Assembly: GCA_016788585.1 (NCBI GenBank)
Contig: JAEURP010000006.1
Span: 1-64,000, forward strand
Reading direction: 5' to 3'
Source: Chthonomonas sp.
GTDB taxonomy: Bacteria; Armatimonadota; Fimbriimonadia; Fimbriimonadales; Fimbriimonadaceae
Length of the DNA stretch: 64,000 nucleotides
Shown here piece after piece: positions 1 to 7,684 of this stretch (position 1 is the stretch's first letter; each line of letters opens with the position of its first letter). Made by a program: the position numbers and the translations under genes. The notes below the pieces were generated by a model that saw nothing but the letters and a program-made list of their open reading frames with translations, ran no database searches and was not told where the DNA came from.

Positions 1-51
1 GTCTCGTGAATTTGGGAAGTTGGCTCCACTCAGCTATTTTGACCGATTCAG

Positions 52-693
52 CTAGGCAGCATGAGCGCTCTCGGCCGGAGCCGCAGAGGGCCAGACGACG
101 ATTGGCGAACTCGCAACCGAGGTGACGCCGCCGCGCACTGCCGCAACGCGATACAAAACCTGCTCGCCAACATTTGAGTGCAAAGTGGCTTTGCTCGCTG
201 TTGTCGTTCTCACGATCTGCCATGTCCGAGTGCGGTCGTACGAGGCCTCAATTTGAAAGATCGTGCCGCGCGTATTGCCATTTCTGTCCCACTTCAGCCG
301 GATGTTGCCTTGGGCGTCGGCTCGGAAAACCAAAGCCCTGGGCGTGGTGACGGCCGTAAAGGTTGGCGGGGTCTCGTGGGGAGCGACTCGCAACTCTGCC
401 AGCAGAGAGTCATCAATCGTGTCTTTGGCGCGCCAAGTTTTGGACAACCGCCCAAGTTCCTTTCGAAGGTCGGCTGCAGATTCATCCTTGGCAGTTACTG
501 AAGCATGGTAAGCGGCGCGCTGGGCATTGACGCTGGCCATTCGCGCCTTGAAATCTGTTATCTTGATGCCCAGTTCCTCGATGGCCTCGGGCGACATGCC
601 CAGTGCATCGGCGTTATCGGCAGCGGCGCTGAGAAATGAACCGAGGACGTTGCTCAGCTCGACGTCGCTTTGAATGGCTGTGATGTAAGGCAT
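52..693 (-). CDS. Helical plus fibronectin type III-like protein (paralogue A)
   Basis: 213 residues. Roughly residues 1-105 are charged and look alpha-helical. Residues ~115-200 look like a beta-sandwich Fn3 domain carrying KWDRNGN and a later TWQIV. The protein at 31306-31938 has the same two-part layout and the matching string LRWDRNGN, so the two are paralogues. No signal peptide or membrane segment is visible. The start at 693 is chosen because AGAGGGTG lies just upstream, although the frame stays open to 747. Similar short helical+Fn3 proteins occur in several environmental phyla. Their function is unknown to me and I assign none. Confidence 0.75.
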   Translation of the reverse strand: MPYITAIQSDVELSNVLGSFLSAAADNADALGMSPEAIEELGIKITDFKARMASVNAQRAAYHASVTAKDESAADLRKELGRLSKTWRAKDTIDDSLLAELRVAPHETPPTFTAVTTPRALVFRADAQGNIRLKWDRNGNTRGTIFQIEASYDRTRTWQIVRTTTASKATLHSNVGEQVLYRVAAVRGGVTSVASSPIVVWPSAAPAESAHAA

Positions 694-883
694 GAAGAAC
701 ACCCTCTTTGGAGCCATCCCACGCGGCCCCATAGTCATTGTCGGCACGCCGCCGCTGACACTTTAGGGTCTGAATTGCGCACGCGCCGCACCAACAATTG
801 GACATGACTCAGGAGAATCGGCACTTCGCACGCCTCCAGGGGTTCCTCGTTGGGTGCCAACCGTGCCCGCAATGATTACACGC

Positions 884-908
884 GTGCAATTCTTGCCCGG
901 AATTGCAC
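884..908. terminator. Perfect 9-bp stem hairpin between genes
   Basis: GTGCAATTC and GAATTGCAC are separated by 7 bases. It lies just beyond the 3' end of the glycosyltransferase gene on the minus strand. There is no clear T-run, so terminator is only the likeliest reading. The rest of the 694-933 gap shows nothing else I can assign. Confidence 0.35.
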
Positions 909-924
909 CATTCCTTTCCCTTCG

Positions 925-956
925 GGTACCCGGCTAATTCTCCCCGGTACCCGGCT
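925..956. repeat. 11-bp direct repeat, 21-bp period, around a stop codon
   Basis: GGTACCCGGCT occurs exactly at 925-935 and 946-956, on either side of the minus-strand stop codon at 934-936. The 21-bp period matches the period of the larger array at 31091-31243. With only two units this could be chance or a local duplication. Confidence 0.5.
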
Positions 957-2868
957 CCTTGGGAACCTCAAGAAGTATCGCGAAAGGTTGCTCCCAATTG
1001 TGAACATGCCTCAACTCGTTCTTCGCGAGCGCGTCGGACAGGAGCCAAATCCACTTGATGTCAAGGTTGTCGTAGTGGTTGTAAGAGAAATCGGTCGGGT
1101 CAATGATGAGCGCTCTGTGCTCGCGCGAGAGGGCGCCGATGTTTAGATACACATGCGTCACGCCGATGTCCTGTAAGCCGCGAACAAGGTCCGCCCCTGA
1201 CTCCATTTTCTCGTAAGGAAGGAGCATGCTATGTCCAGGATTGGCCCATATGTACGGTACATCAAGGAAGTAGCCGAAGACCTCGTTGTAGAGGGCGACT
1301 TTGCCTTGTTTTCCGACCTCTTGATTGATGTTGATTGCGGCCTTGCTGAAGGGGACGACGGCGTGCTGATACTCCTCACGCGGGAAGATGCCGGTGACGA
1401 CCTTGAACTGGTTTTCGGCTTGCGTCGTCCAGAGGAGCCAGACCGTGTAGGCGGCTTGGAGGGCAACGGCGACGCGCAAAATCTCGCGCCATTTGGGCAC
1501 GGCGATGCCCGCGAGCATGATCGCCCAGATCGGGGCGAGGGACGTGACGTAGCGAACCTGCTGGCTAAGGAGGAAGAACATGACGAGCAGGAGCCCGGTC
1601 ATGGCCAGGCATTGATTGAGCGACCGGAGCGCCGAGTTGTACTCGGCTTGAGGGACAGTTGAACTGTCCCTCGGGTCGAGTGCAACTCGACGCTCCTTTC
1701 CGAAACACAACCAAGCGAGAGGGCCGAGGAGTAGGGCGAAGCCGATCGCGCCCATGGGGACGCCCTGGCCCTCGGTGGGGGCGGGGTTGATGTAGCGGCC
1801 GGGTTGGTAGGCGAGGCCGAGGATGCTGGAGCCGATCGCGGAGAGGTCGCGCTTCCCTTCGGTGCGACCGACGCCGAAGGTTTGCTGCTCATTGCGATAG
1901 ATGTCGGCGCGCCACTGATCCCAGCCGCGTCCGCCGAGTTGCTCATAGAAAAAAGGGAAGACGGGGTTGCCGGTGTTAGCGTAGGTGCGGACGTACCAGG
2001 GGCAGGCGATCAGAATGGCGAGGGCGCCCGCGAGGGCGAGGGGCTTGGCGGTGACCTTCCACTGCCTCTCGCGGGTGGTCATGAAAACCACGACCAGGAA
2101 TGCGGCAAGCGCGACCTGGAGCCCGGTGTACTTGCTCGCCATCGCCGCGCCGAGGCCGAATCCGCTAAGCCAATAGCTACGCTCAGCGGCATAAAGCATC
2201 CCCATCGCGGCGAAGAGGCCATGGGCGACGTCGACGTAGCCGGAACCGCTGCTCCAGAGGATGAGGGGAGCGGAGAGGAACGCGAGAGCGGCCCAAGGCG
2301 CGGTAGTTTCGCCGAAGTAGCGCCGCGCGACGCCGAACACCCACATGCCGCCCATGATCCAGTAGAAGACCGTGAAGGACTTGGCGAAACTTTCAATGCC
2401 AACGGAGGTGAGGAACAGATTGTCGACGATGCCAGGAAAATTGCTCTGGTGGATAAAGGGGACGTGCGTCATCTTTCCTGCTTCGATCCACATTTTCGGC
2501 ACCGCGAAGTGATAAGCGATCGTGTCCCAGTCGAGCATGTCACTTGGAGTCCATGCTTTGAGGAGGGGAAATGCCAGTAGGAGCGCCCATACTGCCCACC
2601 ACCTGTTGGGCTTCGCCCATGGCTGTTTGTTAAAGAAGAGACTGCCGCTGAAGATGGCGCCAGTAATCAGAATGATCCCCGGGTCCTTATACAATTGCCC
2701 GGCTCCACCTGCGACTCCAACGCCCCAACCAATGAAGCATAGAAACATGCAGCCGCCAAAAGCCGTCGCTTCGCTTGGATCAAGCCATTCCAACCTCTCT
2801 CTGATCTGCCTGCCTAGGCCAATGGCGGGGCCAAGGCAGATAAGCAATGCGACAAGCGACCAGACCAT
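934..2868 (-). CDS. GT-C fold membrane glycosyltransferase (ArnT/PMT-like)
   Basis: 644 residues with about a dozen hydrophobic segments. The first luminal loop has LDWDTIAYHFAVPK, the acidic-plus-YH pattern of lipid-linked sugar glycosyltransferases of the PMT/ArnT/GT39 type, with the Asp as likely metal or sugar ligand. The expected reaction is transfer of a sugar from a polyprenyl-phosphate donor to an envelope acceptor; the substrate cannot be told. Residues ~390-412 lie in a loop between membrane segments and are encoded by a 69-bp palindrome (1627-1695). The start ATG is preceded by TATACT, then GAGGCGGC. It is divergent from an ABC permease only 30 bp away. Confidence 0.7.
   Translation of the reverse strand: MVWSLVALLICLGPAIGLGRQIRERLEWLDPSEATAFGGCMFLCFIGWGVGVAGGAGQLYKDPGIILITGAIFSGSLFFNKQPWAKPNRWWAVWALLLAFPLLKAWTPSDMLDWDTIAYHFAVPKMWIEAGKMTHVPFIHQSNFPGIVDNLFLTSVGIESFAKSFTVFYWIMGGMWVFGVARRYFGETTAPWAALAFLSAPLILWSSGSGYVDVAHGLFAAMGMLYAAERSYWLSGFGLGAAMASKYTGLQVALAAFLVVVFMTTRERQWKVTAKPLALAGALAILIACPWYVRTYANTGNPVFPFFYEQLGGRGWDQWRADIYRNEQQTFGVGRTEGKRDLSAIGSSILGLAYQPGRYINPAPTEGQGVPMGAIGFALLLGPLAWLCFGKERRVALDPRDSSTVPQAEYNSALRSLNQCLAMTGLLLVMFFLLSQQVRYVTSLAPIWAIMLAGIAVPKWREILRVAVALQAAYTVWLLWTTQAENQFKVVTGIFPREEYQHAVVPFSKAAININQEVGKQGKVALYNEVFGYFLDVPYIWANPGHSMLLPYEKMESGADLVRGLQDIGVTHVYLNIGALSREHRALIIDPTDFSYNHYDNLDIKWIWLLSDALAKNELRHVHNWEQPFAILLEVPKEPGTGEN
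1627..1695. repeat. 69-bp in-frame palindromic element inside a coding region
   Basis: The two 34-base arms match at 29 positions as an inverted repeat around a single central base; the core is GAGGGACAGTT G AACTGTCCCTC. Its length is exactly 23 codons and it begins and ends on codon boundaries of the glycosyltransferase (peptide from ERRVALD to YNSAL). The GAGGGACAGTT word recurs at the inverted-repeat locus 28487-28514. It resembles in principle the in-frame palindromic elements known from Rickettsia. Confidence 0.85.
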
Positions 2869-2876
2869 GCCGCCTC

Positions 2877-2892
2877 AGTATAGCGGTACGAT
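2877..2892. promoter_or_regulatory. Divergent -10-like hexamers in a 30-bp gap
   Basis: On the minus strand TATACT ends 8 nt before the glycosyltransferase ATG at 2868. On the plus strand TACGAT (2887-2892) ends 6 nt before the GTG at 2899. No room exists for long leaders, so near-leaderless transcripts are inferred in both directions. Confidence 0.4.
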
Positions 2893-2898
2893 CATGGC

Positions 2899-3684
2899 GT
2901 GGGGCGATACCTGCGCATCTACCGCCATTTCGTTGCGAGTTCCTTTGCCCGGGAGCTCGAGTTTCGGGCGAACTTCGTGGCTAAGGTCGCTCAGGCACTT
3001 GTGTGGCTCGGATTCTCGGCCCTCGTGCTCATTGTCATCTACAGCAACACCGATTCGGTGGCGGGGTGGAACCAGGGCGCGGCGTTCATTCTGGCCGCGA
3101 CGAGCTTCCTCATGTATCACCTCGTGATGGCGTTCTGTTTCAGCCTGATCGAGATTCCCGAGCTTGTGCGAAAAGGCACGCTGGACTTTGTCGTAACGAA
3201 ACCGGTGGACAGTCAGTTCTGGGTGAGCTTGCGGCGGTTTAACTTCGACCAGATCGGGGCATGCCTCGGCGGAATCGCGATGCTCGCCGTCGGCGTTGTG
3301 CAGTCGGGCTCGCACCCCAATGGCCTGCAATTCCTGGCATATTTCATCCTGCTCCTTTGCGCGACGGTTCTGTACTACAGCATCCAATTCGCGCTGATGA
3401 CCCTTGGCATTTGGCTCGTGCGCGTGGACAACCTTTGGGTTCTCGGCGAGACGATCATGTCGGTTGCGCGATATCCCAACGACATTTACTCCGCCGGACT
3501 GCAGCGGTTCTTCATATTCGTACTACCGGTCGCATTCCTGGCCACCGTTCCCTCGCGCCAGTTGATTGGTGCGGTCCAATGGGAATGGGTTCTTGGCGGA
3601 ATGGCTTGGGCAGCCGCTACCTTTTTTGCCTCGAGATTCTTCTGGGTCCGGAGCATGAAGGCGTATTCGTCGGCATCCTCCTAG
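2899..3684 (+). CDS. ABC-2 family transporter permease
   Basis: 261 residues with six hydrophobic segments. The N-terminus (YLRIYRHFVASSFARELEFR) and the middle stretch RKGTLDFVVTKPVD are typical of the ABC-2 permease group that includes COG3694. Such permeases normally act with a second permease and an ATPase, but none is next to it here, so its partners must lie elsewhere. The start is GTG (2899); an ATG five bases earlier is in another frame. TACGAT sits 6 nt before the GTG. The substrate is unknown. Confidence 0.75.
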   Translation: MGRYLRIYRHFVASSFARELEFRANFVAKVAQALVWLGFSALVLIVIYSNTDSVAGWNQGAAFILAATSFLMYHLVMAFCFSLIEIPELVRKGTLDFVVTKPVDSQFWVSLRRFNFDQIGACLGGIAMLAVGVVQSGSHPNGLQFLAYFILLLCATVLYYSIQFALMTLGIWLVRVDNLWVLGETIMSVARYPNDIYSAGLQRFFIFVLPVAFLATVPSRQLIGAVQWEWVLGGMAWAAATFFASRFFWVRSMKAYSSASS

Positions 3685-3782
3685 AACCAAGATTTGTCGA
3701 ACATTTCCGCCCAGAAGACGTCTAATTTTCGTCTCCGGCCTTTGGGTTGGAGGCAGAGAGCAAAACCTCCCAAGGAGTACAG

Positions 3783-3821
3783 GGGCCTGCGTTTCGGCGT
3801 GGGTTCCTCTGTTTCAGGCCC
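3783..3821. terminator. Weak hairpin at the convergent gene ends
   Basis: GGGCCTG (3783-3789) and CAGGCCC (3815-3821) could pair around a 25-base loop, next to the stop codon of the minus-strand gene ending at 3814. There is no T-run. The rest of 3685-3813 holds nothing I can support. Confidence 0.2.
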
Positions 3822-4260
3822 GATGATAGACGGCGCTAACTGCCCATTCTTCGGTGCCATCGGGTGAGATGTTCGTCATCGTCAGCATCAGTTCACCGTG
3901 CGCCGGATTTGAGAGTTCGATGCGCCACCCCCATGGCGGAGACCCTTCCCATGAATACTCGCCCGTGACGCTTAGGTGGGTCGTGCCCTCACCTTGCAGC
4001 CGCATGACTTCTCCACCTTGGTGCCAAGTATCCGTCCACCCAGCCGTGCCCCCATTGATGAGCATGGCGCCAAACTGGGGCTCACCTTCGTGGGACCACG
4101 TGTAAGCAAGGTTGGCAAACTTTTCTTGATCCTCAAAAGCGATTTGAAGAGTCGAGTCGCATTCGAAGACCTGTTGCCCTTCTGGCTTCCAAGAGATGTG
4201 CAACTTGGACTTACCCTGCCAATTGCCGCGCGAATTCTTAATGACTTCGGGAAGTGCCAT
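3814..4260 (-). CDS. DUF1579-like hypothetical protein
   Basis: 148 residues, soluble, rich in beta-strand-like segments and tryptophan. Phrases such as GNWQGKSKLHISWKPEGQQ and the end pattern (MTNISPDGTEEWAVSAVYHRA) resemble the DUF1579 group, whose role is unknown. The start ATG is directly preceded by GAGGA. It lies 26 bases downstream of rqcH on the same strand and may be co-transcribed with it. Confidence 0.55.
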   Translation of the reverse strand: MALPEVIKNSRGNWQGKSKLHISWKPEGQQVFECDSTLQIAFEDQEKFANLAYTWSHEGEPQFGAMLINGGTAGWTDTWHQGGEVMRLQGEGTTHLSVTGEYSWEGSPPWGWRIELSNPAHGELMLTMTNISPDGTEEWAVSAVYHRA

Positions 4261-4286
4261 TCCTCATTTTGACCGGCATTCCGGAA

Positions 4287-5780
4287 TCATGTGACATGCA
4301 ACGTCTTTTCGTTTGTGTACGTGACAAACCCCTTGGCCGAACCTCGTGGGCGGCGAACGTATTTCTTGAGCGTGTAATCCACCGGTACCATGCTCGAGTT
4401 CTTTAGCGGCGAGTGCCGTGCCGAAACCTCTGCGCCAAACATCAACACGTCGTGCGGTACTCGGTCGGGCCGATTGTGGGTCGGAATCAAAACATGAGCG
4501 CTGGTATTGCCGCGAACGTGCATCCAAATGTCATTGGGCTTACCCATGCGCATGGTCAAGTAGTCATTTGCCTCAGCGTTTTCGCCGTAAAAAACCGTGT
4601 AGCCATGAGGAGCGGCAAGTTCCTTAACCCGATATCCTGAGAATGGCCGCTCTTCCTTTTTAAGGGGTGTGCCTGCCTTATGCAGCCAATGGCGACTTTC
4701 GGCGAACTGTCGCGCCTTCTCGATTTCCAGCATGGACTCGTAATTCGGCAGGTTCGCGAGGAGCCGTTCGACCTCTTCGAGGTCTTCCGTTTGCCGCACG
4801 AGTTGGTCGCGGACCTCTCCGATGCCGTCCTTTGCGCGACGCGCCTTCCTGAACCACTTCTCCGCGTTCTGCGGAGGTGTCAGGTCAGGTTGCAAGGCAA
4901 TTGTCCTGTGCACTCCAGCATAGTCAGTTACATCTATCTGGGCGGCCCCTGGCGATTGAAATCCGTAGGCCAGAATGAGTTCGCCTAGCATCTGATATTC
5001 CGCAGCCCTGGCCGCATGATCTGCGGCACGAGTCAGTGATTCAACAGCCTCTCGGCGAGCCGTTGCGATTCGGATCAGCTGGGCGTGCAGAGCGCTTCGC
5101 TGATGCTCGATGGCGCGCCCCGATTCGGCTGCGGCAAACCACTCTCCGGCCGCCTCGGCGAAACTCGGTACCCTGATTTCGTCCACGAGTCCAAGGGCAA
5201 TCGGATAGATGCCGTTGGCAGACCGAAAAGGTGTCAATGCACCAGAAAAGACTGCTTCGGCCTGTGCCAATCGTTCGGGGAACTTCTTGATGAATGGCGA
5301 TAGCGACCCATCAGTTGGGGGGGACTCATAAACTTTACCGGGCAAAACCGGCCGAATCGACTGCGCCGCGCCGACCCACTTTGCGGCCGCCACTTGCTTA
5401 CCACCAGCTTCGACGAGGATGGCATTCCCGTGCCGCCCCATCATCTCGACAAAAAGCGACAGGCCTGAATGAAAGGTGAGCCGCGCAATTCGATCGCGAT
5501 CAACCTGCTTGATTGAATCCAATCGATCACCATCGAGCTGCTTCTTTAGGGCGAGCAGGAACGGCGTTGATTCTATCGAGTCGCTAGGCGTTGGACCGAG
5601 CGTGATCCGTCCAAACTCTTGATCCCAAGAAATCCAAAGCCAGCCCGGCTTTTGCCAGTAAAGTTGAACCGCAATCGACCGAGGTGAAACCTGAACCCAC
5701 CGTTGAGCCTTGGCTCCAAGCCATGCCTGTAGCTCCGTTACAGAAGCCGCTACACATATGCTGTCGAACGGAATACGCAC
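4287..5780 (-). CDS. rqcH: RqcH / NFACT family ribosome quality control protein
   Basis: 497 residues. The N-terminal NFACT-N part has NAILVE and an Asp-Arg pair in QVDRDRIARL, as in Rqc2/RqcH proteins. The C-terminal NFACT-R domain has NDYLTMRMGKPNDIWMHVRG followed by SAHVLI. RqcH binds stalled 50S-peptidyl-tRNA complexes and recruits tRNA-Ala to add alanine tails. The protein is shorter than the usual ~570 residues, mainly in the central coiled coil. The start is GTG, six bases after a TAGAAT hexamer shared with the divergent SDR gene. Confidence 0.88.
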   Translation of the reverse strand: MRIPFDSICVAASVTELQAWLGAKAQRWVQVSPRSIAVQLYWQKPGWLWISWDQEFGRITLGPTPSDSIESTPFLLALKKQLDGDRLDSIKQVDRDRIARLTFHSGLSLFVEMMGRHGNAILVEAGGKQVAAAKWVGAAQSIRPVLPGKVYESPPTDGSLSPFIKKFPERLAQAEAVFSGALTPFRSANGIYPIALGLVDEIRVPSFAEAAGEWFAAAESGRAIEHQRSALHAQLIRIATARREAVESLTRAADHAARAAEYQMLGELILAYGFQSPGAAQIDVTDYAGVHRTIALQPDLTPPQNAEKWFRKARRAKDGIGEVRDQLVRQTEDLEEVERLLANLPNYESMLEIEKARQFAESRHWLHKAGTPLKKEERPFSGYRVKELAAPHGYTVFYGENAEANDYLTMRMGKPNDIWMHVRGNTSAHVLIPTHNRPDRVPHDVLMFGAEVSARHSPLKNSSMVPVDYTLKKYVRRPRGSAKGFVTYTNEKTLHVT

Positions 5781-5786
5781 CGCGAT

Positions 5787-5796
5787 ATTCTAGAAT
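5787..5796. promoter_or_regulatory. Symmetric two-way -10 element (ATTCTAGAAT)
   Basis: A perfect 10-bp palindrome gives TAGAAT on both strands. On the plus strand it ends 5 nt before the ATG at 5802. On the minus strand it ends 6 nt before the GTG at 5780. The gap between the two genes is only 21 bp. Bidirectional transcription from one symmetric -10 region is inferred, with little or no leader on either RNA. Confidence 0.55.
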
Positions 5797-5801
5797 AGGG
5801 A

Positions 5802-6545
5802 ATGGCTTCTAAGCGAGTCTTGGTTACAGGCGGGTCCCGAGGAATCGGAAAGGCTATCGCCCTCGAGTTGGCACGCGAGGGCTGGGACGTCGCCATCCAC
5901 TTTGGGCGCGATCGTGCCGCCGCAGAGGAGACCGTGAAGGAACTTGGTCACCGATTCGCAGGATCGTACATGGCTGAGTTGGAAAAGCCAAACGAAGCAT
6001 CAAGCCTATGGGAGAAAGCGGCAAAGGATGGACCCATACATGCAATTGTCAATAATGCAGGCGTGTATATGCCCCTGAATTGGCTTGAGGCAACCGATGC
6101 CCAATTCGAGGCCAATTATGCAAAGACGATGGCAGTCAACTTCGACGCGCCTTTGCGGCTATGCCGATTCGCTGCGCGGGCCTTTGCCAAAAGCGGAGGC
6201 GGAAGGATTCTAAATGTCTGCAGCCGGGTTGGCTTTCGCGGCGAGGCGGGCGCAGCGCTTTACTCGGCGAGTAAGGCGGCGCTCATCAATGTCACGAGAG
6301 CGTTAGCCGTCGAACTTGCACCTGCCAATGTACGTCTTTTCGGTATCGCGCCGGGGTGGGTTGAAACCGCGATGGCGCGCGAAGGTATGGAGACCCGCCT
6401 AGAATCTATTTTGAAAGACATCCCCCTGGGTCGAATGGCAAAACCCCAAGACTGCGCCGCAGCCGCCGCATTTCTTCTCAGCGACAAGGCGGACTACCTG
6501 AGCGGGGTTGTCATCGATATCAATGGAGCGAGCTACTTCCACTAA
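5802..6545 (+). CDS. Short-chain dehydrogenase/reductase
   Basis: 247 residues, classical SDR. It has the NAD(P)-binding TGGSRGIG near the N-terminus, NNAG at ~90, a catalytic Ser in VCSRVG and the YSASK Tyr/Lys pair. It is FabG-like, but with no fatty-acid genes nearby the substrate is open. Its stop overlaps the start of the M16 peptidase gene by one base (TAATG), so the two are coupled. Confidence 0.88.
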   Translation: MASKRVLVTGGSRGIGKAIALELAREGWDVAIHFGRDRAAAEETVKELGHRFAGSYMAELEKPNEASSLWEKAAKDGPIHAIVNNAGVYMPLNWLEATDAQFEANYAKTMAVNFDAPLRLCRFAARAFAKSGGGRILNVCSRVGFRGEAGAALYSASKAALINVTRALAVELAPANVRLFGIAPGWVETAMAREGMETRLESILKDIPLGRMAKPQDCAAAAAFLLSDKADYLSGVVIDINGASYFH

Positions 6546-7684
6546 TGGTGCGACCGTTTGCCGCCACACTCGGCTTTCTCTTGATGTCGACAATCCACGC
6601 TCAAGTGCGGTTGCTTGAGCGACTTCCCAGTGGCTCTCGGGTCTTCGCCGAGCAAATTGATGGCACTAACTCCGTAAGCGTTCAGCTTTGGATTTCCGCA
6701 AAAGGAACCGAAGAAACACCGCTCACGAATGGCTGGAGGCACCTGGTCGAGCACTTCATGGCCAAGCGTCTTGACACATTCACCGACGAACGGGGCATCT
6801 TTTTGTCGGCGGAAACCAGTCGTGAAGCGATGTCCTTTAAGTTTGAGGCGCCAGCTGACAAGCTCAGTGCGTGCCTCGAAGGAGCCGCCAAGCTCTTCGA
6901 GCCTATCGACACAAATGGAGATGCAATTGCCAAAGAAGCGCAGCTGATTCGCCATGAAGAGTCCGGGCTGGGAGTCGCCCGACGGTTTTCGAGAGCCGGC
7001 TGGGCACAGGCCTTTGAGAACTCGCGCCCCGACCCCGTAGGCGAGTTGTCTGCCATTGCCCAGGCAACTCCCGACGCCCTAAAGGCGATTCAGCGTCGGA
7101 TGTTGGCGGCGGACAATCTGGTGCTCACCATTTGCGGTGCCGTCGAACCAAACGTCGCCGTTCCCAAATTCCGCCAACTGCTTTCAAGGCAACTCGCCAG
7201 CTCCGAACTGCCTGCATTCTCGCCTCCAACGGGAGCAACTGACACCGTGAAGACGAGTACACCCAGTTCCGTCGGTAGCGCCGTGTGCCTAAAATTAGAG
7301 GGGATTGATCGCGGCCCATCGCTCGCGCGTATTGCGTTTGCGCTTGCCGTCGCTCAGGCTTTTCCAGAGGTCCAGCCGCTGTACACAGTTTCTTCGAAAT
7401 CCGGACTGCTTACTCTGGCATCCTCACGCCCCGGGGTATGGGACCTGACGCAGAGCATCACGGACCGGCAACTTTCTCAAGGGCCTGTGCTTCTTAAACG
7501 TTGGATCGCCGATACGGGCCGCGTTCCATCACGTTTGGCGGCATTTCGTGGCGCGCTGTTGAGCGAGGGTTCGGGACTGACCTTGGAAATGGTCCAATTG
7601 GCGGCGGCCCCCATCGGTTTTGAAGAGGTGAAGCAAGCGCGCGGCGAAGCCATGACCGCGCACCGCGTGGAGGGTTTCCGGTGA
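6545..7684 (+). CDS. M16 family zinc peptidase, catalytic subunit
   Basis: 379 residues. HLVEH is the inverted zinc motif HxxEH of the pitrilysin/processing-protease family, and the second zinc-ligand Glu probably lies in AQLIRHEESG. A short hydrophobic N-terminus ending in HAQ looks like a signal peptide, so export is likely. It is shorter than a typical ~430-residue bacterial M16B subunit. It overlaps the next gene by four bases (GTGA), and the two products probably form a heterodimer. Confidence 0.8.
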   Translation: MVRPFAATLGFLLMSTIHAQVRLLERLPSGSRVFAEQIDGTNSVSVQLWISAKGTEETPLTNGWRHLVEHFMAKRLDTFTDERGIFLSAETSREAMSFKFEAPADKLSACLEGAAKLFEPIDTNGDAIAKEAQLIRHEESGLGVARRFSRAGWAQAFENSRPDPVGELSAIAQATPDALKAIQRRMLAADNLVLTICGAVEPNVAVPKFRQLLSRQLASSELPAFSPPTGATDTVKTSTPSSVGSAVCLKLEGIDRGPSLARIAFALAVAQAFPEVQPLYTVSSKSGLLTLASSRPGVWDLTQSITDRQLSQGPVLLKRWIADTGRVPSRLAAFRGALLSEGSGLTLEMVQLAAAPIGFEEVKQARGEAMTAHRVEGFR

